Assembly: GCA_902524865.1 (NCBI GenBank)
Contig: CABZEV010000003.1
Coordinates: 1-48,864, forward strand
DNA: 48,864 nt
Reading direction: 5' to 3'
Source of the DNA: an uncultured Pelagibacteraceae bacterium
GTDB lineage: Bacteria > Pseudomonadota > Alphaproteobacteria > Pelagibacterales > Pelagibacteraceae
Shown: one piece after another, positions 18,538 to 27,658 of the stretch
How the letters are laid out: each line of letters begins with the position of its first letter
How positions within the stretch are numbered: the stretch's first letter is position 1
Translations under genes and position numbers: made by a program
Notes under the pieces: generated by a model
The model's input: the letters and a program-made list of their open reading frames with translations, nothing else
Told to the model about the DNA's origin: nothing
Databases searched by the model: none

Positions 18538-18852
18538 TTATACAACAAATATTAAAAACCAATAAGAAGCTAATCCGGAAAATATTGTCGCAATTATGCT
18601 TCTAGAGAAAATACCAATAATCATTGCAATTATTGCTGCTAATATCTTTGGATTATCCTCTATTTGGAACAAGCCCTTATCATTAATAAAAATGGCTGGG
18701 AAAATTATTGCAGGAAATATTGCAGATGGCACAAATGATAATATCTTTCTAATTCTATCATTGAACATTTCTTTTTTGATTAAAGCTATCATGGAAAATC
18801 TTGTTAAATAAGTAATCAACCCGCAATATAAAATTAATGCCCAGTTACTCAT
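18538..18852 (-). CDS. azlD: AzlD-family branched-chain amino-acid transport subunit
   Basis: Small 3-4 TM protein coupled to AzlC; LITYLTRFSMIALIKKEMFNDRIRKILSFVPSAIFPAIIFPAIF. Confidence 0.82.
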   Translation of the reverse strand: MSNWALILYCGLITYLTRFSMIALIKKEMFNDRIRKILSFVPSAIFPAIIFPAIFINDKGLFQIEDNPKILAAIIAMIIGIFSRSIIATIFSGLASYWFLIFVV

Positions 18853-19541
18853 ACTTTTTTATTTTTTGTTGTTAATATCATTGCAGTAAATAATCCTGCT
18901 AGAGCAGCAACAATGACGTAGGCTCTAAAAGGAATATAATTATAACCTAGTGTAGCAACTAATCCTGAAATAATTATTACAATCACATTTATAAATTTTC
19001 TAAAATCATTTACTAATAAAGCTAAAAAGGTTAAAGGAACTGCAAAACTTAGTCCAAGTTTCTCTGGAATTGCTGCTCCAAGTATAATTCCTAAAAATGT
19101 TGTTGATTGCCATATCACCCAACAGGTAGCTCCCCCACCCACTAAGTGAAAATATCTATTATTATCTTTATTCTTTTTTAAATATTCATTTGAAATTGCA
19201 AATGCCTGATCAATCAAAAAATATGAAATAATAATTTTCCAGATTAATTTTAAATCTGATAGATGTTCAGATACAACTGCACCATAAAGTAAATGTCTTG
19301 AATTAACAGCCCCAACAGAACTTATTATTACTAACGATGAGGCCCCTCCTGAAAACAATTGCAATAATACTATTTGAGAAGCGCCACCAAAAATTATTAA
19401 TGACATTGCCATTGTTTCAATTGGAGTAAATCCAATATCAATAGCTAATACGCCAAATATCAAACCAAATGGGACAACTGGTATCATAAGTGGGCTTACA
19501 TCGATAATTCCCTTTAAAAAAACTTTAAAGTTACTTTTCAT
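18849..19541 (-). CDS. azlC: AzlC-family branched-chain amino-acid exporter subunit
   Basis: GIIDVSPLMIPVVPFGLIFGVLAIDIGFTPIETMAMSLIIFGGASQIVLLQL. Confidence 0.88.
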   Translation of the reverse strand: MKSNFKVFLKGIIDVSPLMIPVVPFGLIFGVLAIDIGFTPIETMAMSLIIFGGASQIVLLQLFSGGASSLVIISSVGAVNSRHLLYGAVVSEHLSDLKLIWKIIISYFLIDQAFAISNEYLKKNKDNNRYFHLVGGGATCWVIWQSTTFLGIILGAAIPEKLGLSFAVPLTFLALLVNDFRKFINVIVIIISGLVATLGYNYIPFRAYVIVAALAGLFTAMILTTKNKKV

Positions 19542-19556
19542 TCTAAAAGGTTTTTA

Positions 19557-20618
19557 TTAGAAGCAAACTATATGATCAATATGAATTGGTCTTTTGATAC
19601 CGAATTTTTCATCAACTTCGTGTTGGTGAATATGATGTGAATGAACAAATACAGGAATTAAGGTGTTGCTAGGAGTTTTAAGAGTATAAATAAAATTAGT
19701 TCCTCTAAATTTTCGATCAACCACCTCAAGTTTTAAATTACTTGTGTCATCATGTTCTAAGTCCTCTGGCTGGAGTAATAATTGTACATCCGACCCTTCT
19801 GGATATTCTCTTATAAAGTTACCCTCAATGGTACCTAAATCCCAATTTTCTAAAGTATTTTTTCCAGTTACTTTTGCTGGAATTAAAATTCCTCTATTTA
19901 AAAAATTGACTACCTCAACAGAATTTGGGAAATGATAAACTTTATAAGGATCATCAAATTGTTTTAGTTCTTGATTTAAAATTATCCCGCATTTAGATCC
20001 TAAATAAAATGCTTCATAAGAATCATGAGTAACTATGATTGTTGTGATTTTTAATTTGTTGAGAATTTTTTTTAGTCTTACTTGAATTTCCTCTTTAAAA
20101 CTTTGGTCTACATTTGATAATGGTTCATCAAGCAGCAATAAGTCTGGTTGCATTATCAATGATCTTGCCAATGAGGCTCTCTGAGCTTCACCAGCGCTAA
20201 TTTCATGAGGATATTTACTTAGTATTTTAGAAATATCTAGTAGCTCTACTATTTCATCTAAACTAATTTTTTTATCTTTTTTTTCTTTATTTTTTTCAGA
20301 TCCAAGTAAAATATTTTTTTTAACAGTATAATGTGGAAATAAGCTATTGTCTTGAAAAGCAAGCGATATGTTTCTATCTTCTGGTTCTAAATTTATTTTT
20401 TTAGAAGATAATGTTTTTCCATTTAAAATAATCGAACCCTTTTTAATTTTTTCAAGGCCTGCAATTGTTCTTAATATTGTAGTTTTACCAATACCTGAAG
20501 GACCCAAGAGACATATTACATCACCTTGGTTTTCAATCGAGAAATTAACATCCCTAACTTTAGTTTTGCTATTTATATTAAAATCAACGTTTTTAACTTC
20601 AAAAAAATTTTTATTCAT
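19557..20618 (-). CDS. fbpC: Iron(III) ABC transporter ATP-binding protein
   Basis: LLGPSGIGKTTILRTIAGLE, EISAGEAQRASLARSLI, LLLLDEPLSNVD; adjacent to FbpB/FbpA homologues. Confidence 0.85.
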   Translation of the reverse strand: MNKNFFEVKNVDFNINSKTKVRDVNFSIENQGDVICLLGPSGIGKTTILRTIAGLEKIKKGSIILNGKTLSSKKINLEPEDRNISLAFQDNSLFPHYTVKKNILLGSEKNKEKKDKKISLDEIVELLDISKILSKYPHEISAGEAQRASLARSLIMQPDLLLLDEPLSNVDQSFKEEIQVRLKKILNKLKITTIIVTHDSYEAFYLGSKCGIILNQELKQFDDPYKVYHFPNSVEVVNFLNRGILIPAKVTGKNTLENWDLGTIEGNFIREYPEGSDVQLLLQPEDLEHDDTSNLKLEVVDRKFRGTNFIYTLKTPSNTLIPVFVHSHHIHQHEVDEKFGIKRPIHIDHIVCF

Positions 20619-22230
20619 TGTTGTCTCTCAAAATATATTTAGATGTAACAATTATGAAAAAAGTTGCAATCAAAATTAAAAATAGAGAAGGAACTGCAGC
20701 AGCCTCAAGCAAATCCTCTGATGCAGAGATATAGGCTGTAGTTGCAAAAGTTTCAAAATTAAAAGGTCTTAAAATAAGAGTTATTGGTAGTTCTCTTATT
20801 ATTTCTAAAGAGACTAATATTCCAACAAACAACAAGGAGTTTCTCAAAAAAGGAATATGAATATTCATAAAAGTTTTTCTTTTTGAGTAACCAAGAAGAT
20901 ATGAACTTTCGTCAACTGAAATGTTAATTTTTTCATAACCTGATTTAATTCCATTATATGCAAGTGAATAAAATCTAATAAAGTATACAATAACCAATCC
21001 AAGAATTGATCCTATAAAAACTTTTTTGATAGAAACAAAACCTAAATTTTTAACTAAACTATTATCAAACCACGCAATAAAAGTTATGAACGCAACAGCT
21101 AAAATTACTCCTGGTATTGCATAACCTGAAATAGATAAAGTAGATAAAAAATTTAAAGTTTTATTTTTATTTACTCTGTTTCCGTAATTCGAAATTAAAC
21201 CAAAAATTATCAACATCAGACTTGATAAAGTTACCAAATAAAGAGTATTGGCTAACAAATCTAAAGCATTCAAATCAAACAAATTTTCAGGAAATTTAAT
21301 TGTCCAATACATCATTTGACTGAGAGGAAATAAAAAACTTAAAAAGAAAACAAAAAAACAGAATGAAAATGCTAAAAAAGCCTTTTTACCTGAAAGTTGT
21401 ATTTTTTCTTTTTGTTTAAATCCTGCCTTAGTATTGAAATGATATTTGGCGTTTTTTCTTGATAAATTTTCTAAAATAAATACTGCAAAAATAAATAACA
21501 ATAAAAAAAATGATAATCGATTTGCAAATGCCAAATCATCAAAGGCAATCCAAGAATTATAGATGCCAGTTGTTAATGTATTTATTGAAAAGAAATCTAC
21601 TGCACCAAATTCAGCAAGTGTTTCCATGGCCACTAGTGATAAACCAGCAACTATTGCAGGCCTTGCTGCTGGCAGAATGATTGAATAAAGAGCCTTTAAC
21701 TTAGTTAAACCAAGATTTTTTCCTAAATCAATTATATTTTGTGATTGATATAAAAAAGATGCCCTTGCTAGAATATATACGTAGGCATAAAGTGAAAAAG
21801 AGATTGATAAGACCGCCCCTAATAAGCCATCAAACTTTGGAATACTTTGATTGTAATTGCCTTCACCAAATAAATTTTTTAAAATGGTATATGCTGTGCC
21901 ATAATTTTCAAAAAAAGCTGTTAAAGAATATGCGTAAATATAAGGTGGGACAGCGAAAGATAATATTAGAGCCCACTTAAAAAAATTACTGAATGGGAAA
22001 TTGAAAAATGAAACTAGGTAGGCAGATCCTGTCCCTATTAAAAAAGTTATAATTAAAACACTTACCAATAAAATTAAAGAGTTAAAAATATACTCCATTA
22101 AAAAAGTATCTTTTAATACTTGATAGTAATTTGATGTGCTCTCAAAAAAACTAGAAAAGACGGTTAAAATTGGAATAATTACAAATATTGAAATTATAAA
22201 AGAGGATATATACCAAAAATTTATTCTCAT
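20611..22230 (-). CDS. fbpB: Iron(III) ABC transporter permease, fused double permease
   Basis: Two permease halves, ~12 hydrophobic helices, EAA-like loops (NLGLTKLKALYSIILPAARPAIVAG; LLGYSKRKTFMNIHIPFLRNSLL). Confidence 0.87.
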   Translation of the reverse strand: MRINFWYISSFIISIFVIIPILTVFSSFFESTSNYYQVLKDTFLMEYIFNSLILLVSVLIITFLIGTGSAYLVSFFNFPFSNFFKWALILSFAVPPYIYAYSLTAFFENYGTAYTILKNLFGEGNYNQSIPKFDGLLGAVLSISFSLYAYVYILARASFLYQSQNIIDLGKNLGLTKLKALYSIILPAARPAIVAGLSLVAMETLAEFGAVDFFSINTLTTGIYNSWIAFDDLAFANRLSFFLLLFIFAVFILENLSRKNAKYHFNTKAGFKQKEKIQLSGKKAFLAFSFCFFVFFLSFLFPLSQMMYWTIKFPENLFDLNALDLLANTLYLVTLSSLMLIIFGLISNYGNRVNKNKTLNFLSTLSISGYAIPGVILAVAFITFIAWFDNSLVKNLGFVSIKKVFIGSILGLVIVYFIRFYSLAYNGIKSGYEKINISVDESSYLLGYSKRKTFMNIHIPFLRNSLLFVGILVSLEIIRELPITLILRPFNFETFATTAYISASEDLLEAAAVPSLFLILIATFFIIVTSKYILRDNNE

Positions 22231-22266
22231 AATTTATAATCCGCCTTATAAACATGAAAGTATTAT

Positions 22267-22311
22267 GTTCATGGCCTTAGTAAGGAGACAACTTAACTAA
22301 GGCGCATGAAC
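22267..22311 (-). promoter_or_regulatory. Intercistronic stem-loop between fbpA/mini-ORF and fbpB
   Basis: GTTCATG-GC-CTTAGT ... ACTAAG-GCG-CATGAAC inverted repeat, no U-tract. Confidence 0.65.
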
Positions 22312-22322
22312 ACCCAGAAAAA

Positions 22323-22493
22323 TCAAAAATCAAATACTTTAAGGATATGCGGAACCTCCTCAGTTTTAATTTCTGAAAGCTTTCTGTTATTTACCCTTTT
22401 GTTGATTTTTTCACACTCCAAACTACATGGGGAACATGCTTTGGAAGACTTATTTAAATCAACTTCAGAAATAAATTTCTTTTTTTCTTCCAT
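22323..22493 (-). CDS. Unlisted 56-aa Cys-motif (CxxCxxxC) mini-protein in the fbp operon
   Basis: Manual translation: MEEKKKFISEVDLNKSSKACSPCSLECEKINKRVNNRKLSEIKTEEVPHILKVFDF*; ATG is 3 nt after the fbpA stop. Confidence 0.55.
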   Translation of the reverse strand: MEEKKKFISEVDLNKSSKACSPCSLECEKINKRVNNRKLSEIKTEEVPHILKVFDF

Positions 22494-22496
22494 TGG

Positions 22497-23525
22497 TTAC
22501 TTCCAACCAGCGGCTGTCATTACTTCCACTGCAGCTGCTTGATTTTTTCCATAAGAGGCTAATTTAGTTTTCATATCTTGTTTGAAATCTAATCCTAAAT
22601 TATTGACTACTAATGGACTTGGTGAAACACCATCAATCATTGGAAACTCAAAAGTATTATTTGTAAAATGCTCTTGAGACTCTGGAGTTAATAAAAACTC
22701 TACAAGTTTTACAGCATTAGCTTTGTTAGGTGCACCTTTTACTAAAGCAGCACAACTAACATTCATGTGCGTTCCTCTATCATTTTGATTAGGAAAAAAA
22801 GCTTTAACTTTTTTTGCAGCTTCCTGTTGCTCTGCACCTTTTTTACCGGATAACATAAGAGCTAAGTAGTAAGTATTAGCTACAGCGATATCAGCTTCAC
22901 CAGCTGCGACTGCCATAATTTGTGCTCTATCATTACCTGTTGGTGTTCTTGCCATGTTTGCAACAACTCCCTCAGCCCATGCTGCTGTTGCAGCTTTTCC
23001 ATTATTTTTAATCAAAGACGCTACAAGAGATTTATTATAAATGTTACTAGATTTTCTAATTACCAATCTACCTTTCCATTTTGGATCAGCTAAACCTTCA
23101 TAAGTCATTCCAGATAATTCAGCACCAGTTACTCTTTCTGGTGAGTAGTAAATTATTCTTGCTCTTTTTGCGATTCCAACCCACTTGTTTGTTCTAAAGC
23201 TTTTTGGAACAGCATCTTTAATTGCTGCAGATGTTAAACCACTCTGAAGCGTGCCTTTGGTATCCATTGCACCACATCTTCCTGCATCTGCAGTGATGTA
23301 TAAGTCAGCAGCAGAGTCTGCACCTTCACTTATAATTCTTTTTTCTAAAGCACCTGATTTTCCGTTTATCAAATTAACTTTAATCCCAGTCATATTTGTA
23401 AACTTAGAATAAAGCTCAGAGTCTGCTTTATAATGTCTTGCATTGAAAACATTAACCTCGTTAGCAATTGCAAATGACGATGCAATTACTGAAAAGATTA
23501 ACGTTATAATTGATATCTTCCTCAT
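22497..23525 (-). CDS. fbpA: Iron(III) ABC transporter periplasmic binding protein
   Basis: Signal peptide; NVFNARHYKADSELYSKFTNMTGIKVNLI; GADSAADLYITADAGR; AVANTYYLALML. Confidence 0.9.
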   Translation of the reverse strand: MRKISIITLIFSVIASSFAIANEVNVFNARHYKADSELYSKFTNMTGIKVNLINGKSGALEKRIISEGADSAADLYITADAGRCGAMDTKGTLQSGLTSAAIKDAVPKSFRTNKWVGIAKRARIIYYSPERVTGAELSGMTYEGLADPKWKGRLVIRKSSNIYNKSLVASLIKNNGKAATAAWAEGVVANMARTPTGNDRAQIMAVAAGEADIAVANTYYLALMLSGKKGAEQQEAAKKVKAFFPNQNDRGTHMNVSCAALVKGAPNKANAVKLVEFLLTPESQEHFTNNTFEFPMIDGVSPSPLVVNNLGLDFKQDMKTKLASYGKNQAAAVEVMTAAGWK

Positions 23526-23562
23526 TTATTCTCCGTTATTTTAAGTTCTTCCGCATAATTTA

Positions 23563-23599
23563 ATGAGAATGAGAACTATTCTCATCGATAATGATTATC
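23563..23599 (-). promoter_or_regulatory. Tandem Fur-box-like palindromes upstream of fbpA
   Basis: ATGAGAATGAGAACTATTCTCAT (23563-23585) and GATAATGATTATC (23587-23599), resembling the GATAATGATAATCATTATC Fur consensus. Confidence 0.75.
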
Positions 23600-23619
23600 A
23601 ATCGCAATAGTGTCGCAGT

Positions 23620-24513
23620 TTACTGAGACTTCCAGTCGCCTATTTTGCTAAATAAGAAATTTCTAAAAGCTTTTACTCTAGCTGTGTTTTTTAGAGATTG
23701 AGGATACACAAAATGTGCTTCCGTGATTGGTCCCTCTGATTTTGGAAGAACTTTAATTATATTTCTTGAATTACTGACCAGATATTCTGGTAATGCAGCT
23801 AAACCAACACCAGCTTCTACTGCTAAAAGCAGTCCCATTACGCTATTAACCTTCATAATAGTCTTTCGTTTTTTTCCATCATGCATTCCTAATTTAAGCG
23901 CCCAATCTGGATTATAAACAGGTGATGGTGCACCTTTGCCAAAAGATATAAATTTATGCTTAGTTAAATCAGCTATAGTCTTAGGCATACCATGTTTCTC
24001 TAAGTACTTATTTGAACCATATATAAAGTACTTAAGATCAATCAATTTTTTTTGAATATAATTTAGTTGTTTTGGTCTTCTCATAAAAATACCAATATCA
24101 GCTTGTCTAGTGCTCAAATCTAGCTCTTTATCCTCAAAGATAAGCTCTATTTCTACTTCAGGGTTTAGACGCATAAACTCTTCAATTCTTGGTGTTAACC
24201 AGTGTGTACCGAAACTTCTAACTGTTGTAATTGTTAATTTGCCAGTAGGTTTGTTTTTTTGATCTCCTAGAGATGTTTCAACTTCTTTTAATTTGCTAAT
24301 AACTTCATGAGCTGTCTTAAAAACATACTCTCCGTTTTCTGTAAGTGTAAGCCCTCTTGCATGTCTTTCAAATAACTGAACTTTTAGATCCTGTTCTAAA
24401 GATTGAATTTGTCTACTAATTGCAGATTGACTAAGGTTTAAATTAACAGTGGCATTAGTAAAACTTCCTGCCTCCGCTACTGCATGAAAAATCTTAAGTT
24501 TATCCCAATCCAT
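23620..24513 (-). CDS. LysR-family transcriptional regulator
   Basis: MDWDKLKIFHAVAEAGSFTNATVNLNLSQSAISRQIQSLEQDLKVQLFERHARGLTLTENG HTH. Confidence 0.92.
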   Translation of the reverse strand: MDWDKLKIFHAVAEAGSFTNATVNLNLSQSAISRQIQSLEQDLKVQLFERHARGLTLTENGEYVFKTAHEVISKLKEVETSLGDQKNKPTGKLTITTVRSFGTHWLTPRIEEFMRLNPEVEIELIFEDKELDLSTRQADIGIFMRRPKQLNYIQKKLIDLKYFIYGSNKYLEKHGMPKTIADLTKHKFISFGKGAPSPVYNPDWALKLGMHDGKKRKTIMKVNSVMGLLLAVEAGVGLAALPEYLVSNSRNIIKVLPKSEGPITEAHFVYPQSLKNTARVKAFRNFLFSKIGDWKSQ

Positions 24514-25514
24514 TATTTATTTAAATCAACTAAAACTCTCCCAGAAATTTCACCCTTTAATATTTTAGGATAAGTTTCAATTAACTCCTCCAAGCTAACT
24601 GTTTGAACAGATTTTTCCAACAAATTAAAATCGATTAGTTTTGCTGCTTCACCCCAAATAAATTCTCTTCTTTTGATATTGCAATTAGCAGAGTCCATTC
24701 CCCAAAGTTTTATTCCTCGTAACATAAATGGAATAACATTAGTATTAAGTTCATTAGTGCTTGCATTACCGCAGACTGCAATTATCCCATTTGAATTAGT
24801 TTGAACAATTGCATTTGCTAAAATTTTTCCACCGACAGTATCGACTACTCCATCCCATAAACCCTTATCTATAAGCTTAGGATCTTTATTAAATTCACTA
24901 CGATTTATAACATTTTTAGCACCTAACGATTTAAGATAATCTGCTTTTGAGTCTTTGCCTGAAACAGCTGTTACTTTGTATCCTAGTTTATTTAGTATCA
25001 TTACCGCAATACTTCCTACTCCACCTGATGCTCCAGTAACTAAAACATCATTTACTTTTGCACCAAGTAATATTTCTTCTCTTGCTTTAATTGCAAATGC
25101 GGCCATTAAAGAAGTAAAACCTGCAGTGCCTAAAATCATTGCTTGCTTACTAGTTAGGTCATCCGGTTTTTTTACTAAAAAATCACCATTGACTTTAGCC
25201 ATTTGTGAATAACCACCATAAAAGATCTCTCCAACCCTAAACCCAGTTAAAATTACTTGATCACCTGACTTAAACTTTGAATTATCACTTTCAACAACAG
25301 TACCTGAAAAATCAATTCCAGGGATGTGAGGAAATTCTTTTACTAATCTTCCTCCATTTTTTAAAATCATTCCATCTTTAAAATTTAGATCTGAATAATC
25401 TACTTTAATGGTTACATCACCATGTTTTAAAAAACTTTTATCTACTGATTTTACTTCTCTAGTAAAGTTGTCACCCTCTTGATTTAAAACTAATGCTTTA
25501 AATTGATCAGACAC
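24513..25514 (-). CDS. acuI: Acrylyl-CoA reductase-like (AcuI/YhdH) zinc-independent MDR oxidoreductase
   Basis: LNFKDGMILKNGGRLVKEFPHIPGIDFSGTV; VLVTGASGGVGSIAVMILNKLGYKVTAVSGK; YhdH/AcuI family pattern. Confidence 0.85.
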   Translation of the reverse strand: MSDQFKALVLNQEGDNFTREVKSVDKSFLKHGDVTIKVDYSDLNFKDGMILKNGGRLVKEFPHIPGIDFSGTVVESDNSKFKSGDQVILTGFRVGEIFYGGYSQMAKVNGDFLVKKPDDLTSKQAMILGTAGFTSLMAAFAIKAREEILLGAKVNDVLVTGASGGVGSIAVMILNKLGYKVTAVSGKDSKADYLKSLGAKNVINRSEFNKDPKLIDKGLWDGVVDTVGGKILANAIVQTNSNGIIAVCGNASTNELNTNVIPFMLRGIKLWGMDSANCNIKRREFIWGEAAKLIDFNLLEKSVQTVSLEELIETYPKILKGEISGRVLVDLNK

Positions 25515-25516
25515 TT

Positions 25517-26131
25517 TTAATCTTTTGAATTGCTTATTAACCTTAAATATCTATTTTGATAACTTAGATCTTCTTTGAATTGACCTAAATAATAATTTGT
25601 AATAGTTGTTGCTTGTTCTTTTTTAATTCCTCTCATAGTCATGCACTGATGAGTTGAATCTATTGTCACTGCTACCCCTTTAGCATCCAATGCTCCCATT
25701 AGTGTATTCGCAATTTGCATAGTTAGTCTTTCCTGAGTTTGCAATCTTTTGGAGAAAACCTCAACAACTCTTGCTAATTTACTTAACCCTACAACCCTTT
25801 GATTAGGGATGTAAGCCACATGAGCTTTACCTATAATAGGTGCCATGTGATGCTCACAATGACTCTGAACAGAAATATTCTTTTGAATAACCATGTCATC
25901 ATATCCATCAACATCTCCAAATGTTTTATCTAAAACCTGTATAGGATCTTCTTTATAACCTTTGAAATACTCTTTGAATGCTTTAACCACTCTTTTTGGT
26001 GTTTCCAATAATCCTTCTCTACTTGGATCTTCACCCATCCAAGCTAAAATAGTTTTAAAAGCTTCTTCAGCTTCCTTATCAGAAATCTTTTTGGAATTTT
26101 GATTAATATCTACATCTTTAACTAATTTCAT
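25517..26131 (-). CDS. folE: GTP cyclohydrolase I
   Basis: LLETPKRVVKAF, SHCEHHMAPIIGKAHVAYIPN, VVGLSKLARVVEVFSKRLQTQERLT, TIDSTHQCMTMRGI. Confidence 0.95.
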   Translation of the reverse strand: MKLVKDVDINQNSKKISDKEAEEAFKTILAWMGEDPSREGLLETPKRVVKAFKEYFKGYKEDPIQVLDKTFGDVDGYDDMVIQKNISVQSHCEHHMAPIIGKAHVAYIPNQRVVGLSKLARVVEVFSKRLQTQERLTMQIANTLMGALDAKGVAVTIDSTHQCMTMRGIKKEQATTITNYYLGQFKEDLSYQNRYLRLISNSKD

Positions 26132-26207
26132 GGAAGGTTTTATACCTATAAATGTGTATTTTTAAAATATTTAATATATCTAGATATGTGCTACATAATC
26201 ACCGAAT

Positions 26208-26675
26208 ATGTTCAAAAAAAGAGAAAATGTGTTGGAAATTGAAGAAGGGAATCTACTTTCTCCAAAATTTGATAATGACGGATTAATTCCTGTTATTACA
26301 ATGTGTTCACAAACAAAAGAGATTTTAATGCATGGTTATATGAATGTTGAAGCATTAAAAAAAACTATCGAAACAAAAGAGGCTCATTATTACAGCAGAT
26401 CAAGAAAAGCTATCTGGCATAAAGGTAAAACAAGTGGTTTTGTTCAAAAAGTAACTGAAATGAAAATTGACGATGACCAAGATTCTATTTGGTTAACTGT
26501 TGATATCGGTGATGGAGCTAGCTGTCATGTTGGTTATCGATCTTGTTTTTATAGATCCATTCCACTTGGGCCAATTAAAAATGGACGACAAATAGAGATG
26601 AAATTTACTGAAAAAGAAAAAAAATTTGACCCTGAAAAAGTTTATAAAGGCCAACCCAACCCAACTAAAATTTAA
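26208..26675 (+). CDS. hisI: Phosphoribosyl-AMP cyclohydrolase
   Basis: MHGYMNVEALKKTIETKEAHYYSRSRKAIWHKGKTSG; GDGASCHVGYRSCFYR. Confidence 0.92.
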   Translation: MFKKRENVLEIEEGNLLSPKFDNDGLIPVITMCSQTKEILMHGYMNVEALKKTIETKEAHYYSRSRKAIWHKGKTSGFVQKVTEMKIDDDQDSIWLTVDIGDGASCHVGYRSCFYRSIPLGPIKNGRQIEMKFTEKEKKFDPEKVYKGQPNPTKI

Positions 26676-26682
26676 TATCACT

Positions 26683-27291
26683 ATGAGAGTATTTAATCCT
26701 TTTGGTCCTAAGATTGCTATAACTAAAATTCCAAAAAAAATAATAAATCAAATAAATAAAGAAGTTGATTTGATTGTAAATAATAAATCCAGATCAAAAA
26801 GAAGTGATTATTCAAATGAACTTGTGGGTCAAGTAAAACAAGAGATAAGATTATCAACCAAATTTGTAAATAAACATATTTTAAAGTTCATTAAATTAAA
26901 TGTGAAAAAATATATCAAGCAATGTACCAACAAGAACGTAAAAAAAATAAATTTAAAAAGTTTTTGGGTAGTAAGGCAATATAAGAATGAATATAACCCA
27001 ATTCATTTTCATAACGGTAATATCTCAGGAGTTGGTTATTTAAAGATTCCAAAAAATATTACTAAAGGAACAAAAAGACTTAAAACGAATGGGACAATAG
27101 ATTTTATACATGGTTCTAAATCTTTTTTAAGTAATAGTTTGCATAATCACAATCCAAAGGTTGGTGATATGATTATATTTCCAAATTATTTAATGCATAC
27201 TGCTTATCCTTTTAAAAGAGAGGGCGAGAGAAGATCTTTTTCGTTCAATTTAGATATTGATAAAAAAACATTTAACGTTTTCTATGGATAA
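26683..27291 (+). CDS. Putative 2OG-Fe(II) oxygenase (start corrected from 26626)
   Basis: SFWVVRQYKNEYNPIHFHNGNISGVGYLKIP (HxN/H-x) and PNYLMHTAYPFKREGERRSFSFNL distal motif. Confidence 0.75.
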   Translation: MRVFNPFGPKIAITKIPKKIINQINKEVDLIVNNKSRSKRSDYSNELVGQVKQEIRLSTKFVNKHILKFIKLNVKKYIKQCTNKNVKKINLKSFWVVRQYKNEYNPIHFHNGNISGVGYLKIPKNITKGTKRLKTNGTIDFIHGSKSFLSNSLHNHNPKVGDMIIFPNYLMHTAYPFKREGERRSFSFNLDIDKKTFNVFYG

Positions 27292-27658
27292 AATTCAAAA
27301 AAATGTTCTTGGAGAAAAGTTAGAGGAATGTTCTCTAGATCCTTTAACGGGTTGGTATCGAGATGGTTGTTGTAATACTGATGAAAATGATCATGGGTTA
27401 CACACAGTTTGTGCAAAAGTTACAACAGAATTTTTAGAATGGTGCAAAGAAGCTGGGAATGATTTAATTACCCCACACCCTGAATTTGGATTTCCCGGAT
27501 TAAAAGACGGTGATGGATGGTGTGTTTGTGCTACTTGGTATGCTCGTGCAGTGGAAGCTGGCAAAGGTTGTCCAATATTTTTAAAGAGTACTCACGAAAA
27601 CACACTTAAAATTTTACCAATTGAAACTTTAAAGAAATTTGCAATAGATCTGTCTTAA
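27284..27658 (+). CDS. DUF2237 family protein (start corrected from 27257)
   Basis: KNVLGEKLEECSLDPLTGWYRDGCCNTDENDHGLHTVCAKVT ... HPEFGFPGLKDGDGWCVCATWYARAVEAG. Confidence 0.9.
   Translation: MDKIQKNVLGEKLEECSLDPLTGWYRDGCCNTDENDHGLHTVCAKVTTEFLEWCKEAGNDLITPHPEFGFPGLKDGDGWCVCATWYARAVEAGKGCPIFLKSTHENTLKILPIETLKKFAIDLS

Noticed and set aside
22306-22542. 78-aa + strand ORF
   Set aside because: Antisense to the fbpA end and to the more convincing Cys mini-ORF; no motif or SD.
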